From the NCBI GenBank assembly GCA_964629645.1, contig CAZVSU010000027.1, positions 1 through 29,452 of the forward strand: a stretch of DNA of 29,452 nucleotides. Direction: 5' to 3'. Shown here in pieces: positions 1-6,535 of this stretch (its first letter is position 1; the number at the start of each line of letters is the position of its first letter). Under the pieces are notes generated by a model. It made no database searches and was not told the DNA's origin. It saw nothing but the letters and a program-made list of their open reading frames with translations. The stretch is from JAAKFL01 sp964629645. Lineage in GTDB: Bacteria; Chlamydiota; Chlamydiia; Chlamydiales; SLFE01. Both the position numbers and the translations under genes were made by a program.

Positions 1-225
1 ACCGTACACCGCCCCTGCGGCGAAGGAAAGCAGGACGAGGAGCTGGGCGAAGCTGAAGTTAAGGACGCTGGTGACAGCGCCGCCCGCCGTGCCGGTCCCG
101 GCCGCGGTGCCTGCCACGCCGGTGTCGGCGGCGGTCCCGCCCTTCGACCTGCGCCGCAGATGAGTCAGGGGAATGAGAAAGCCCGCCGCGATTGGAAAAA
201 GTAAAAGGATGATTTCCTGGTTCAT
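1..225 (-). CDS. Mrp-type cation/proton antiporter subunit D-like (N-terminal part only)
   Basis: Partial gene running off the left edge; about 75 N-terminal residues are visible and the frame is open to position 1. The start ATG (225-223) overlaps the stop of the upstream mrpC-like gene (ATGA), so the two are probably translationally coupled. The visible protein has a first membrane helix (beginning MNQEIILLFPIAAGFLIPL), a basic stretch, a Gly/Ala/Thr-rich linker of about 30 residues, then a second hydrophobic segment (FAQLLVLLSFAAGAVYG). MrpD/NuoN-type proton-translocating subunits normally follow MrpC, so the assignment rests mainly on gene order. The Gly/Ala-rich linker is unusual for the family. 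It could instead be another NuoL/M/N-like subunit. Confidence 0.55.
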   Translation of the reverse strand, partial: MNQEIILLLFPIAAGFLIPLTHLRRRSKGGTAADTGVAGTAAGTGTAGGAVTSVLNFSFAQLLVLLSFAAGAVYG

Positions 226-596
226 TCCACTGTCTCCCCTCCGGTTTCCAGTTCCGAATCCGGATGCAGTTTTAAGGTTTTGTGGTTTCTGTAATACCGG
301 ATGGTGAGGCTCAAGGCCAAAGCCGTGGTTCCCAGGCCGATGACGATGGAGTTGAGGACTAGGGCGTGAGGAAGGGGATCGACGAACCGTAAGGGCGATC
401 CGCCGGAGACCACCTGCTGAATGATCGGCGTTTTTCCCTCTTCGAAGTAGCCTAAAGCCACGATCAACAGATTGATTCCGGTCTCTAAGATATTGAGGGC
501 TAAGAGGATCCGTATCAGATTAGTTTTTGTGAGGACTCCGTAAATCCCGACTAACACGAGCGATCCTGCACTGATGCCGAATAAGAGGGTCAACAT
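222..596 (-). CDS. mrpC: Na+/H+ antiporter subunit C (MrpC/MnhC, NuoK family)
   Basis: 124 aa, the usual length of MrpC (about 110-125 aa). Three hydrophobic helices are visible: residues 4-22, 29-48 and 79-98. The stretch NLIRILLALNILETGINLLIV is the NuoK-like helix with its conserved Glu (ILETGINL), and the loop with FVDPLPHALVLNSIVIG is the typical MrpC segment before helix 3. In Mrp complexes this is a small membrane subunit of a multisubunit monovalent cation/proton antiporter, related to subunit K of complex I. It is one base downstream of the small mrpB-like gene and overlaps the next gene by 4 nt, so it sits in a minus-strand operon behind ung. Confidence 0.85.
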   Translation of the reverse strand: MLTLLFGISAGSLVLVGIYGVLTKTNLIRILLALNILETGINLLIVALGYFEEGKTPIIQQVVSGGSPLRFVDPLPHALVLNSIVIGLGTTALALSLTIRYYRNHKTLKLHPDSELETGGETVE

Positions 597-597
597 A

Positions 598-804
598 CTA
601 TTCTCCTAAAAACTCTCCGGAAATCGAACTCAATTCAGAAGCCACCTTCAGCCCGATCAAGGCGTAGATGATCATGATAAGAGGTGCGCTGATAGTTGCA
701 CCCAGAATTCCGGCTGGAAGAAAGTTTGCAAAAAAGGAACCTTCGAGAAACAGGCCGATAAGCCCGACCGCCAGAAGCCCTAGTCCGGCAAAAGACTCCA
801 GCAC
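598..804 (-). CDS. Small membrane protein resembling the C-terminal half of MrpB
   Basis: 68 aa with two membrane helices (about residues 4-26 and 30-58). It starts with GTG at 804; an in-frame TGA at 822-820 rules out a much longer N-terminus. The pattern GLGLLAVGLIGLF, then EGSFF, then SAPLIMIIYALIGLKVASEL resembles the last two helices of MrpB/MnhB, and its position just before mrpC is the MrpB position. A full MrpB has about 130 residues and four helices, so this would be a shortened version. No good ribosome binding site is visible. The identity is inferred; a separate small Mrp-associated subunit is the alternative. Confidence 0.55.
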   Translation of the reverse strand: MLESFAGLGLLAVGLIGLFLEGSFFANFLPAGILGATISAPLIMIIYALIGLKVASELSSISGEFLGE

Positions 805-875
805 CTTGAAACTAAGGTATCATGGACAGTCGTGCCCGACTCGGAAAGCTCTTATTCAGAAACAGAGCGTGCCTC

Positions 876-1559
876 TTAATCCAGCAAGCGCCAGTTAATC
901 GGAGCTTGCCCGGTTTTTTCCAAAAATTGATTCGCCTTGGAAAAGTGTCGACACCCGAAAAACCCGGTATGCGCGGAAAAGGGGGAGGGATGAGGGGCTT
1001 TAAGGATCAAGTGCTTCGATGCGTCTAACCACTGTCCTTTTTGCTGCGCGTATTTTCCCCAGAGCATAAAAACCATCGGTTTTTCTCTTGTGTTCAACTT
1101 TTGAAGGACCGCATCCGTGAACATCTCCCAGCCTTGATTCTGATGAGACGCCGGCTGCCTGCATCGCACCGTCAATATCGCATTCAAAAGGAAAACACCT
1201 TGATCGGCCCAACTGACTAAGGACCCATGATTCGTCGTAAAGGGGCCTACATCGGCGCTCACTTCTTTAAAAATGTTCCGTAAAGACGGTGGCAGCCTCA
1301 CCCCTTTTTCGACGCTGAAAGAGAGTCCGTGTGCTTGCCCGGGCCCGTGATAGGGATCTTGACCCACAATCACAACTTTGACTCGATCGTAAGGGGTATG
1401 GTTAAACGCATTAAAAATGAGGTGTTTCGGAGGAAAAACGTCGAATCCCTGCTCGCGCTCGCTTCGCAAAAAGTCTTTTAATTCTTTCATGGGAGGGCTT
1501 TCCCACTCGTCTTGAAGAATCGTTTTCCATGTACTGTCGATGTTGACGGCGGCGGCCAC
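876..1559 (-). CDS. ung: Uracil-DNA glycosylase, family 1
   Basis: Removes uracil from DNA in base-excision repair. The family-1 hallmarks are all present: the water-activating motif GQDPYHG, the segment GVFLLNAILTVR, and the DNA-intercalating motif HPSPFSAH with the catalytic His, followed by FFGCRHFSKAN and C-terminal INWR. The start chosen is GTG 1559-1557, which has an AGGAG sequence six bases upstream and gives about 227 aa, close to the family norm. ATG 1580 or GTG 1586 would add 7-9 acidic residues but lack a ribosome site. The gene lies alone at the head of a minus-strand group, with mrpB/C/D-like genes 71 nt behind it. A long AG/CT-rich inverted repeat at 1593-1632 lies just upstream. 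Confidence 0.97.
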   Translation of the reverse strand: MAAAVNIDSTWKTILQDEWESPPMKELKDFLRSEREQGFDVFPPKHLIFNAFNHTPYDRVKVVIVGQDPYHGPGQAHGLSFSVEKGVRLPPSLRNIFKEVSADVGPFTTNHGSLVSWADQGVFLLNAILTVRCRQPASHQNQGWEMFTDAVLQKLNTREKPMVFMLWGKYAQQKGQWLDASKHLILKAPHPSPFSAHTGFFGCRHFSKANQFLEKTGQAPINWRLLD

Positions 1560-1617
1560 TCCCCTCTCCTCTTCCAACATTTCCACAAGTGCAGAAGAAG
1601 AATAAAAGAGAACTATC

Positions 1618-1635
1618 TTTTTTCTTCTTCTTCAG
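1618..1635 (+). repeat. Left arm of an inverted repeat pair flanking the small gene and tRNA-Pro
   Basis: The 18-nt sequence TTTTTTCTTCTTCTTCAG is found here and exactly in reverse complement at 2340-2357. Similarity continues outward of the core (TGTTGAAATG here, TGTGGAAATG in the other arm). On its own this arm is also part of a purine/pyrimidine mirror: GAAGAAGAA at 1593-1601 can pair with CTTCTTCTTC, giving a long imperfect hairpin in the ung leader. Confidence 0.7.
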
Positions 1636-1795
1636 TCTGTGTTGAAATGTTCATAAGTTTAATGATTCCACTCGTAAACTTGAAGGACTTTTTTTGTCGA
1701 TAGACCTGTCGAAAGAGAGGGGGTTATCGTCATGAATTAAACCCGCTCTACGGAAATCGACACATTATCGACATCAATCGACCGAGATTTCAACA

Positions 1796-1824
1796 TTGAC
1801 AGACACTCAAAATGAGTATATGAT
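1796..1824 (+). promoter_or_regulatory. Strong vegetative (sigma-70/66 type) promoter
   Basis: A perfect -35 box TTGACA (1796-1801), a 17-nt spacer, and a -10 box TATGAT (1819-1824, one mismatch to TATAAT). Transcription would begin near 1831, about 20 nt before the ATG of the 84-aa protein at 1852, and could continue into tRNA-Pro. Confidence 0.78.
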
Positions 1825-1851
1825 CATTCCATCGAATACTGGAGGAGCGAC

Positions 1852-2106
1852 ATGGCAAACTTAGCTGAAAATAATTTAATCCGATTCATTAACATCACAA
1901 AGCGTAAAGACGGCATTTTTGCCAATTTCAAAGTCACGGGCATTCAAGGAGGAATGACATTCAAAGCAAGCATTTCTGTCGATCTGGCTGCCGCTGAGGT
2001 CTCCTTGTCCGATCCGATGGAAGTCATCATTGAAAAAAGCGCCGCCATCGCCGTTAAAGAGGTCAAGCGATCCGAACTTCAATTTGAGGGACTCGCCGCC
2101 GTCTAA
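1852..2106 (+). CDS. Conserved small protein of unknown function (84 aa)
   Basis: 84 aa, soluble, no signal peptide or membrane helix. It has an excellent ribosome site (GGAGGAG at 1841-1847, 4 nt before ATG) and a near-consensus promoter directly upstream, so it is probably well expressed. The sequence alternates short beta-like stretches (LIRFINITKR, IFANFKVTG, MTFKASISVD) and ends with a charged helix-like part (IEKSAAIAVKEVKRSELQFEG). I do not recognise a domain. By position (small gene next to glmU-like and ispA) it may be the counterpart of C. trachomatis CT631; that is recall, not a search result. tRNA-Pro starts 9 nt after the stop codon and is probably in the same transcript. Confidence 0.8.
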   Translation: MANLAENNLIRFINITKRKDGIFANFKVTGIQGGMTFKASISVDLAAAEVSLSDPMEVIIEKSAAIAVKEVKRSELQFEGLAAV

Positions 2107-2115
2107 ATCATTCAT

Positions 2116-2190
2116 CTGGGTGTAGCGCAGCTTGGCCAGCGCACTTGCATGGGGTGCAAGGGGTCGGAGGTTCGAATCCTCTCACCCAGA
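2116..2190 (+). tRNA. tRNA-Pro (anticodon GGG)
   Basis: Full cloverleaf. Acceptor stem CTGGGTG (2116-2122) pairs perfectly with CACCCAG (2183-2189), with discriminator A at 2190. The D arm contains TAGCGCAGCTTGGCCAGCGC. The anticodon stem CTTGC/GCAAG closes the loop ATGGGGT, giving anticodon GGG, and the T arm has GGTTCGAATCC. The body closely resembles bacterial tRNA-Pro(GGG). The 3' CCA is not encoded (TTC follows), so it must be added by tRNA nucleotidyltransferase. Confidence 0.96.
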
Positions 2191-2339
2191 TTCTTTTCAT
2201 AAGATGTTCACAACTTTTGATTGCGTGTCGACAGAGATCGCCTTGTTGATAACAGGGGCTTTATCGACATCTTATTGTTTGGGTTGTCGACAGCGTGTCT
2301 TATAGAGAAAATGGAGAGTTATCATCATTTCCACATTGT

Positions 2340-2357
2340 CTGAAGAAGAAGAAAAAA
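2340..2357 (-). repeat. Right arm of the inverted repeat pair
   Basis: CTGAAGAAGAAGAAAAAA is the exact reverse complement of 1618-1635, about 700 bp away. It is preceded by TTTCCACAT and followed by GAACTAT, which mirrors GAACTAT beside the left arm on the same strand. The two arms enclose the promoter, the 84-aa gene, tRNA-Pro and most of the nonamer cluster. Confidence 0.7.
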
Positions 2358-2387
2358 GAACTATTTAAGATTATTCTTATACGAGTC

Positions 2388-2416
2388 TTGTGGAAATTTT
2401 GATAATGGGATATTTT
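2388..2416 (+). promoter_or_regulatory. Possible promoter of the glmU-like/ispA pair
   Basis: TTGTGG (2388-2393), 17-nt spacer, TATTTT (2411-2416), 25 nt before the ATG at 2442. Each box matches the consensus in four or five positions. TTGTGGAAA is also the reverse of TTTCCACAA, so it may instead be a DnaA-box-like site. Confidence 0.35.
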
Positions 2417-2441
2417 CAACCTTTTCATCAGGAATAAAGCC

Positions 2442-3149
2442 ATGGAATCCATCGAGATTCGTCATTTGTTTGATCTTTCCCTGTGTTCGATCGCCGAACT
2501 TTTTGCTCCTTATCTTTACCCGTGGCAGGTGCTCTCGGGGATCGACGCTTATTTATCGGACCAGAAACTGGGTCAAATTCATGTCGACATTCCGGAAGGG
2601 GCGACTCTCGACCACCCTGAGTTGATTTCTATCGGAGAAGGCACTGTTGTTGAGCCGGGGGCCTTCATAAGAGGCCCCTGCATCATCGGCAAAGGGTGCT
2701 CTATTCGCCATGGCGCCTATATCAGGGGCAGAGTCGTTGTGGGAGATCACTGCGTGGTCGGACACGCGACAGAGGCTAAGAACGCGGTTTTCATCGATCG
2801 GGCGCAAGCCGGTCATTTCGCCTATCTCGGGGATACAATCTTGGGACAGAGGTGCAATATTGGCGCCGGCACAAAATGCGCGAACCTTAAGCTCGACGGA
2901 AACGAGGTCGCGGTTCGTTATGAAAGCGAGGTGATTGCGACCCATTTGAGAAAGTTTGGAGCGATCTTTGGCGACGACGTGCAGATTGGATGCAACGCGG
3001 TCAGCAACCCCGGAACTGTTGTCGGACCGCGGACAAAATGCTACCCGTGTGTCAATTTTGGCGGAGTGATTCCGGCCGATTCTGTGATTAAGCCGGAAAA
3101 TAAACCTAAGGTGATGTTGCTTAATGAGAAACGCTCAAAAACATCGTGA
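2442..3149 (+). CDS. GlmU-like left-handed beta-helix acyltransferase/nucleotidyltransferase-type protein lacking the uridylyltransferase domain
   Basis: 235 aa. An N-terminal region of about 60 residues (LFDLSLCSIAELFAPYLYPW) leads into hexapeptide repeats, roughly residues 60-220. Examples are ISIGEGTVVEPGAFIRGP, CIIGKGCSIRHGAYIRG and VVVGDHCVVGHATEAKN, which fold as a left-handed beta-helix. The parts GHATEAKNAVF, HFAYLGDTILGQRCNIGAGT and the later GDDVQIGCNAVSNPGTVVG match GlmU-like C-terminal domains, which acetylate glucosamine-1-phosphate. The GXGTRM-type pyrophosphorylase domain of full GlmU (about 450 aa) is absent. As I recall, the chlamydial gene called glmU (CT629) is also short. 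ATG has AGGA nine bases upstream. The last 26 nt overlap ispA. Exact substrate uncertain. Confidence 0.8.
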   Translation: MESIEIRHLFDLSLCSIAELFAPYLYPWQVLSGIDAYLSDQKLGQIHVDIPEGATLDHPELISIGEGTVVEPGAFIRGPCIIGKGCSIRHGAYIRGRVVVGDHCVVGHATEAKNAVFIDRAQAGHFAYLGDTILGQRCNIGAGTKCANLKLDGNEVAVRYESEVIATHLRKFGAIFGDDVQIGCNAVSNPGTVVGPRTKCYPCVNFGGVIPADSVIKPENKPKVMLLNEKRSKTS

Positions 3150-3954
3150 GGGCATCGCCTCTTTGCAACTCAAGATTAACGACCATATTCAAGATTTAGT
3201 CGAGCGTATGGGGCCCCCTTCAGTCTTGCGTGATGCCTGCGCACATGCCCTGCTGACAAGAGGAAAGCGGTTTCGGCCTGCCCTTGTTCTCTCTATTGCC
3301 CAGTCGCTTGGCGCGTGCAATGCCATGCCTGCCGCTCTCGCAATCGAGTCTTTTCATACGGCTTCATTGATTGCCGACGACTTGCCCTGTATGGACAATG
3401 ATGTGGTACGCCGCAATGAGCCTTCCCTTCATGTGGAGTTCGGAGAAGCGACCGCACTTCTTGCCTCTTACGCTCTGATTTCCCTTGGATATGAGCTTCT
3501 TGCAGAGAATGGCCGCTATCATGATGACCCAGCTCGCAGTTTAGCCGCCATTGAGATCACCTCTCAAAACACGGGGCTGAAAGGGGCGGCGGGGGGACAG
3601 TATGACGATATTTTTCCCGGTACGCTTTCTCGTGAAAAGATTCTCGAGATTATGCTCAAGAAAACGGTCTCACTTTTTGAAATTGCCTTTGTCTATGGTT
3701 GGGTTTTCGGCGGAGGGGCTATGGACAAACTTTCTTTGGTCCGAAAGACAGCCCAACACTACGGTTTGGCCTTTCAGATCGCCGATGACCGCGGCGATAT
3801 AGCACAAGACGATAAAAATGGTCACGAGGTGAACCTTTATTCATTTCTTGGAAAAGAAAGCGCTGACGAGATGTTCCACGTGGAACTTTATCGATGCCGC
3901 AGCTGCATGTCAGAACTCGGTCTTAATCTGGATGATTTCTGGCGAAAGCTTTAG
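3124..3954 (+). CDS. ispA: Short-chain polyprenyl (farnesyl/geranylgeranyl) diphosphate synthase
   Basis: 276 aa, trans-prenyltransferase family; condenses isopentenyl diphosphate with allylic diphosphates for isoprenoid and quinone precursors. Visible motifs are GKRFRPAL (substrate binding) and the first aspartate motif DDLPCMDND followed by RR, of the DDxxxxD type used by bacterial farnesyl synthases. Then come GQYDD and KTVSLFE, and the second motif is QIADDRGDIAQD. Slightly shorter than E. coli IspA (299 aa), with a trimmed C-terminus. It starts within the 3' end of the glmU-like gene (26-nt overlap). The stop TAG (3952-3954) overlaps the stop of the convergent eno gene. Chain length cannot be settled by eye. 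Confidence 0.9.
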   Translation: MRNAQKHREGIASLQLKINDHIQDLVERMGPPSVLRDACAHALLTRGKRFRPALVLSIAQSLGACNAMPAALAIESFHTASLIADDLPCMDNDVVRRNEPSLHVEFGEATALLASYALISLGYELLAENGRYHDDPARSLAAIEITSQNTGLKGAAGGQYDDIFPGTLSREKILEIMLKKTVSLFEIAFVYGWVFGGGAMDKLSLVRKTAQHYGLAFQIADDRGDIAQDDKNGHEVNLYSFLGKESADEMFHVELYRCRSCMSELGLNLDDFWRKL

Positions 3955-5225
3955 GCGATAACGCTGTCTTTATGAAAACTGTCGACATACCGTCCGACCG
4001 GTCCCAGCTCCTGTTCTATCTGAAGAAGTCGATTGTATTTCGCGATACGGTCGGTGCGCGATAAAGAGCCGGTCTTGATTTGCCCTGCATTGGTTGCGAC
4101 AGCGATATCGGCAATAAAGGTGTCTTCAGTCTCTCCCGAACGGTGGGAGATCACTGTTGTCATCGCATGGCTTTTGGCCAACGAGATCGTTGCGAGCGTT
4201 TCACTGAGCGTCCCGATTTGGTTGAGTTTAATTAAAATAGAATTAGCGGCCTCGCAATCAATCCCTTTTTGAAGGAATTTCGGATTTGTCACGAAAAGAT
4301 CGTCTCCGACAATTTGGATGCGGTCGCCCAGCTCAAGATTGAGCTTCTGCCAGCCGTTCCAGTCATTTTCGTCGCATCCGTCTTCAATGGAATCGATGGG
4401 ATAAGTATCGGCAAGGTCTTTTAGGTAGGCCACATGCTCTTCGGAACGTCTCCCGAGGTAGGTATCACTCTTTTTGTCGTAAAACTCCGAAGCGGCGCAG
4501 TCGAGAGCACATGTGATTTGCGATCCTGCATGATAACCCGCTTGCTCGATCGCCCGGAGAATCAAATCAAGCGCTTCTTCATTTGAGGAGAGATTGGGAG
4601 CAAACCCACCTTCGTCTCCAATGGCTGTCGAATAGCCCTGAGAGTGCAAAAGAGATTTGAGGGAGTGAAACACCTCAGCGCCCCAGCGAAGCGCCTCCGA
4701 AAAGGTCGCAGCGCCTTTGGGGCGTATCATAAATTCTTGGAAGTCAAGCGAGTTGTCGGCGTGAGCCCCTCCGTTCAGTATGTTCATCATAGGACAGGGC
4801 AGCTCATGAGCGTGAGTCCCTCCGATATAGCGATAAAGGGGCTGGCGGGTCGATCGTGCTCCCGCTCTTGCGACTGCAAGCGAGACTCCCAAAATCGCGT
4901 TGGCGCCGAAATGGGCTTTATTGTCTGTTCCGTCAGCTTCTATCATCATGCTGTCGATCAACTTCTGATCGCGAACATCCTGTCCGGATAACAGGTTGGC
5001 AATGGGTTCGTTGATATTTCGAACTGCTTTGCGGACCCCTTTCCCTAGGTAGCGATTTTTGTCGCCGTCTCTCAGCTCAAGCGCTTCGTGTTCGCCTGTG
5101 GAGGCGCCGGAAGGGACCGAGGCTGTCGTTTCGATGCCGTCATCTGTTGTGACGGTGACTTGAACCGTAGGGTTTCCTCTTGAGTCGAGAATTTCTAACG
5201 CTTTGATATTCTGTATCTTAGACAT
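3951..5225 (-). CDS. eno: Enolase (phosphopyruvate hydratase)
   Basis: 424 aa. Converts 2-phosphoglycerate to phosphoenolpyruvate in glycolysis. Family signatures run through the whole protein: ALEILDSRGNPTV at the N-terminus, SGASTGEHEALELRDGD, ANAILGVSLAVARA, NILNGGAHADN, QEFMI, GDEGGFAP, SIEDGCDENDW, VGDDLFVTNP, ILIKLNQIGTLSET and SHRSGETED. The start chosen is ATG 5225-5223, beginning MSKIQNIKA, with AAGGGGGG about six bases upstream. An upstream in-frame ATG (5291) would add 22 residues that do not belong to the family. Divergent from recA (116 nt between starts) and convergent with ispA, with which it shares 4 nt at the stops. Confidence 0.98.
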   Translation of the reverse strand: MSKIQNIKALEILDSRGNPTVQVTVTTDDGIETTASVPSGASTGEHEALELRDGDKNRYLGKGVRKAVRNINEPIANLLSGQDVRDQKLIDSMMIEADGTDNKAHFGANAILGVSLAVARAGARSTRQPLYRYIGGTHAHELPCPMMNILNGGAHADNSLDFQEFMIRPKGAATFSEALRWGAEVFHSLKSLLHSQGYSTAIGDEGGFAPNLSSNEEALDLILRAIEQAGYHAGSQITCALDCAASEFYDKKSDTYLGRRSEEHVAYLKDLADTYPIDSIEDGCDENDWNGWQKLNLELGDRIQIVGDDLFVTNPKFLQKGIDCEAANSILIKLNQIGTLSETLATISLAKSHAMTTVISHRSGETEDTFIADIAVATNAGQIKTGSLSRTDRIAKYNRLLQIEQELGPVGRYVDSFHKDSVIA

Positions 5226-5340
5226 CGAAGCCCCCCTTGTTAATGTGGATGATAGTGGAAGCAGTTTAATTAGGGAATAAAGGTTTTTCATTTTTGCAGC
5301 GATGGAGTATCCTTAGGGAACAAAAAGAGGAGATCTCAAC

Positions 5341-6393
5341 ATGTCTCAACAGACAGATGATAAGAAAAAAGCACTCGATAGCGCTGTCAGCTACATAAAA
5401 AAACAGTTCGGCGACGGTGCGATCATGTCGCTTGGCGAGTCGGCGACACGCGAGGTTCGCGTGATTCCGACCGGATCACTCACTTTAGATACGGCTCTTG
5501 GCATCGGCGGCGTTCCGAGAGGGCGCGTTGTGGAAATCTATGGTCCTGAATCTTCGGGAAAATCCACTCTGGCGCTTCACATTGTGGCCAACGCACAAAA
5601 AAGCGGAGGATTGGCTGCTTACATCGATGCTGAGCACGCGGTCGACCCGAGCTACGCGGCAAAGATCGGCGTGAATCTCGACGAGCTTTTGATTTCGCAG
5701 CCCGACAGCGGGGAAGAGGCTCTGAACATTGCCGAAACTCTAGCCCGTTCCAATGCCGTTGACGTGATCGTGATCGACTCTGTAGCGGCCCTCGTTCCCA
5801 AGTCGGAGCTTGAGGGGGAAATCGGCGACTCATTTATGGGGCTTCAAGCGAGAATGATGTCGCAGGCGCTTCGGAAGCTCACGGCGGCACTTTCAAAAAG
5901 CAACACCTGCGCAGTCTTTATTAATCAGGTCAGAGAAAAAATCGGGATTGTCTACGGAAATCCTGAAGTGACAACAGGGGGAAGGGCTCTTAAGTTTTAC
6001 TCTTCTGTCCGACTCGAGATCAGAAGAACCGGCGGAGTAAAATCAAGCGACAACACTGATACGGGCAACCGTGTGAAGGTGAAAGTGGTAAAAAACAAAA
6101 TGGCGCCCCCTTTCCGGATCGCCGAGTTTGATATTATGTTTAATGAGGGGATCTCGAGAACGGGATCAGTCATTGATTTAGGAGTCGAATACGGTCTTAT
6201 CGACAAGAAAGGAGCTTGGTTCAGCTACAATGGCGATCGTCTTGGCCAAGGGCGAGAGGCGGTTCGAGAGCTTCTTAGGGGCAACGAAGCGCTCCTTGAC
6301 GAACTAGAATCAAAAATTATGGAAAAACACCGTGAAAAATGCGGACTTGCTCCGCTCTCCCCGGCTTTAGAAGACGCCATCGATTCCAATTAA
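5341..6393 (+). CDS. recA: Recombinase RecA
   Basis: 350 aa, normal length. Strand-exchange ATPase for homologous recombination and SOS functions. Walker A is GPESSGKST (residues 68-76) and Walker B lies in VDVIVIDSVAAL. The characteristic segments MGLQARMMSQALRKLT, INQVREKIG, and the DNA-binding loop-2 region GNPEVTTGGRALKFY with VRLEIRR follow. The C-terminus is moderately acidic (ALEDAIDSN). ATG preceded by GAGGAGAT. No SOS box was recognised upstream. From memory, recA next to ygfA in convergent orientation is the arrangement in Chlamydia (CT650/CT649). Confidence 0.99.
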   Translation: MSQQTDDKKKALDSAVSYIKKQFGDGAIMSLGESATREVRVIPTGSLTLDTALGIGGVPRGRVVEIYGPESSGKSTLALHIVANAQKSGGLAAYIDAEHAVDPSYAAKIGVNLDELLISQPDSGEEALNIAETLARSNAVDVIVIDSVAALVPKSELEGEIGDSFMGLQARMMSQALRKLTAALSKSNTCAVFINQVREKIGIVYGNPEVTTGGRALKFYSSVRLEIRRTGGVKSSDNTDTGNRVKVKVVKNKMAPPFRIAEFDIMFNEGISRTGSVIDLGVEYGLIDKKGAWFSYNGDRLGQGREAVRELLRGNEALLDELESKIMEKHREKCGLAPLSPALEDAIDSN

Positions 6394-6401
6394 TCTTTCA
6401 A

Positions 6402-6438
6402 CAAACAGGCGAGAGGGTTTTCTCTTTCGCCTTGTTTG
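6402..6438. terminator. Hairpin between convergent recA and ygfA (possible two-way terminator)
   Basis: CAAACA + GGCGA (6402-6412) pairs with TCGCC + TGTTTG (6427-6438) with a single bulged T, an 11-bp stem with a purine/pyrimidine loop. It starts nine bases after the recA stop. There is no clean T tract on either strand, so the terminator role is inferred from position. Confidence 0.5.
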
Positions 6439-6470
6439 ACTGACACATCCTTCGATTGACAGGAAGAGGT

Positions 6471-6491
6471 TATGTAAAGCAGCTTTACATA
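6471..6491. repeat. Perfect 9-bp inverted repeat with 3-nt loop
   Basis: TATGTAAAG - CAG - CTTTACATA, lying between the converging ends of recA and ygfA. It could be a second transcription-stop hairpin, mainly for ygfA transcripts, or a protein-binding palindrome. A shorter hairpin (GACTC...GAGTC) follows before the ygfA stop. Confidence 0.5.
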
Positions 6492-6535
6492 GTTTCCGTG
6501 ACTCCCTAAAGAGAGTCATCTTCGGTGATTTCGGT

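Larger units (their letters stand above)
1580..2396. other. Candidate replication origin: cluster of DnaA-box-like nonamers
   Basis: Two exact copies of TTATCGACA (1765-1773, 2261-2269) and one reverse TTATCAACA (2252-2244) occur here. TTTCCACAA is present once forward (1580-1588) and once reverse (2396-2388). Near matches occur at 1695-1703, 1724-1732, 2319-2327 and 2328-2336, and the palindrome TGTCGACA occurs at 2226-2233 and 2285-2292. All but the 1580 copy fall in non-coding DNA on either side of the 84-aa gene and tRNA-Pro. Transcription diverges here: ung and the mrp genes run left, the next genes run right. From memory, the origin of Chlamydiaceae chromosomes lies near CT631-CT634, and the glmU/ispA neighbours here recall CT629/CT628. 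The origin role is inferred; an A/T-rich unwinding element is not clearly seen. Confidence 0.4.

Noticed and set aside
5226..5291. Enolase with 22 extra N-terminal residues
   Set aside because: The added part has no family similarity and no ribosome site; ATG 5225 has a strong AAGGGGGG and begins at the normal family start.
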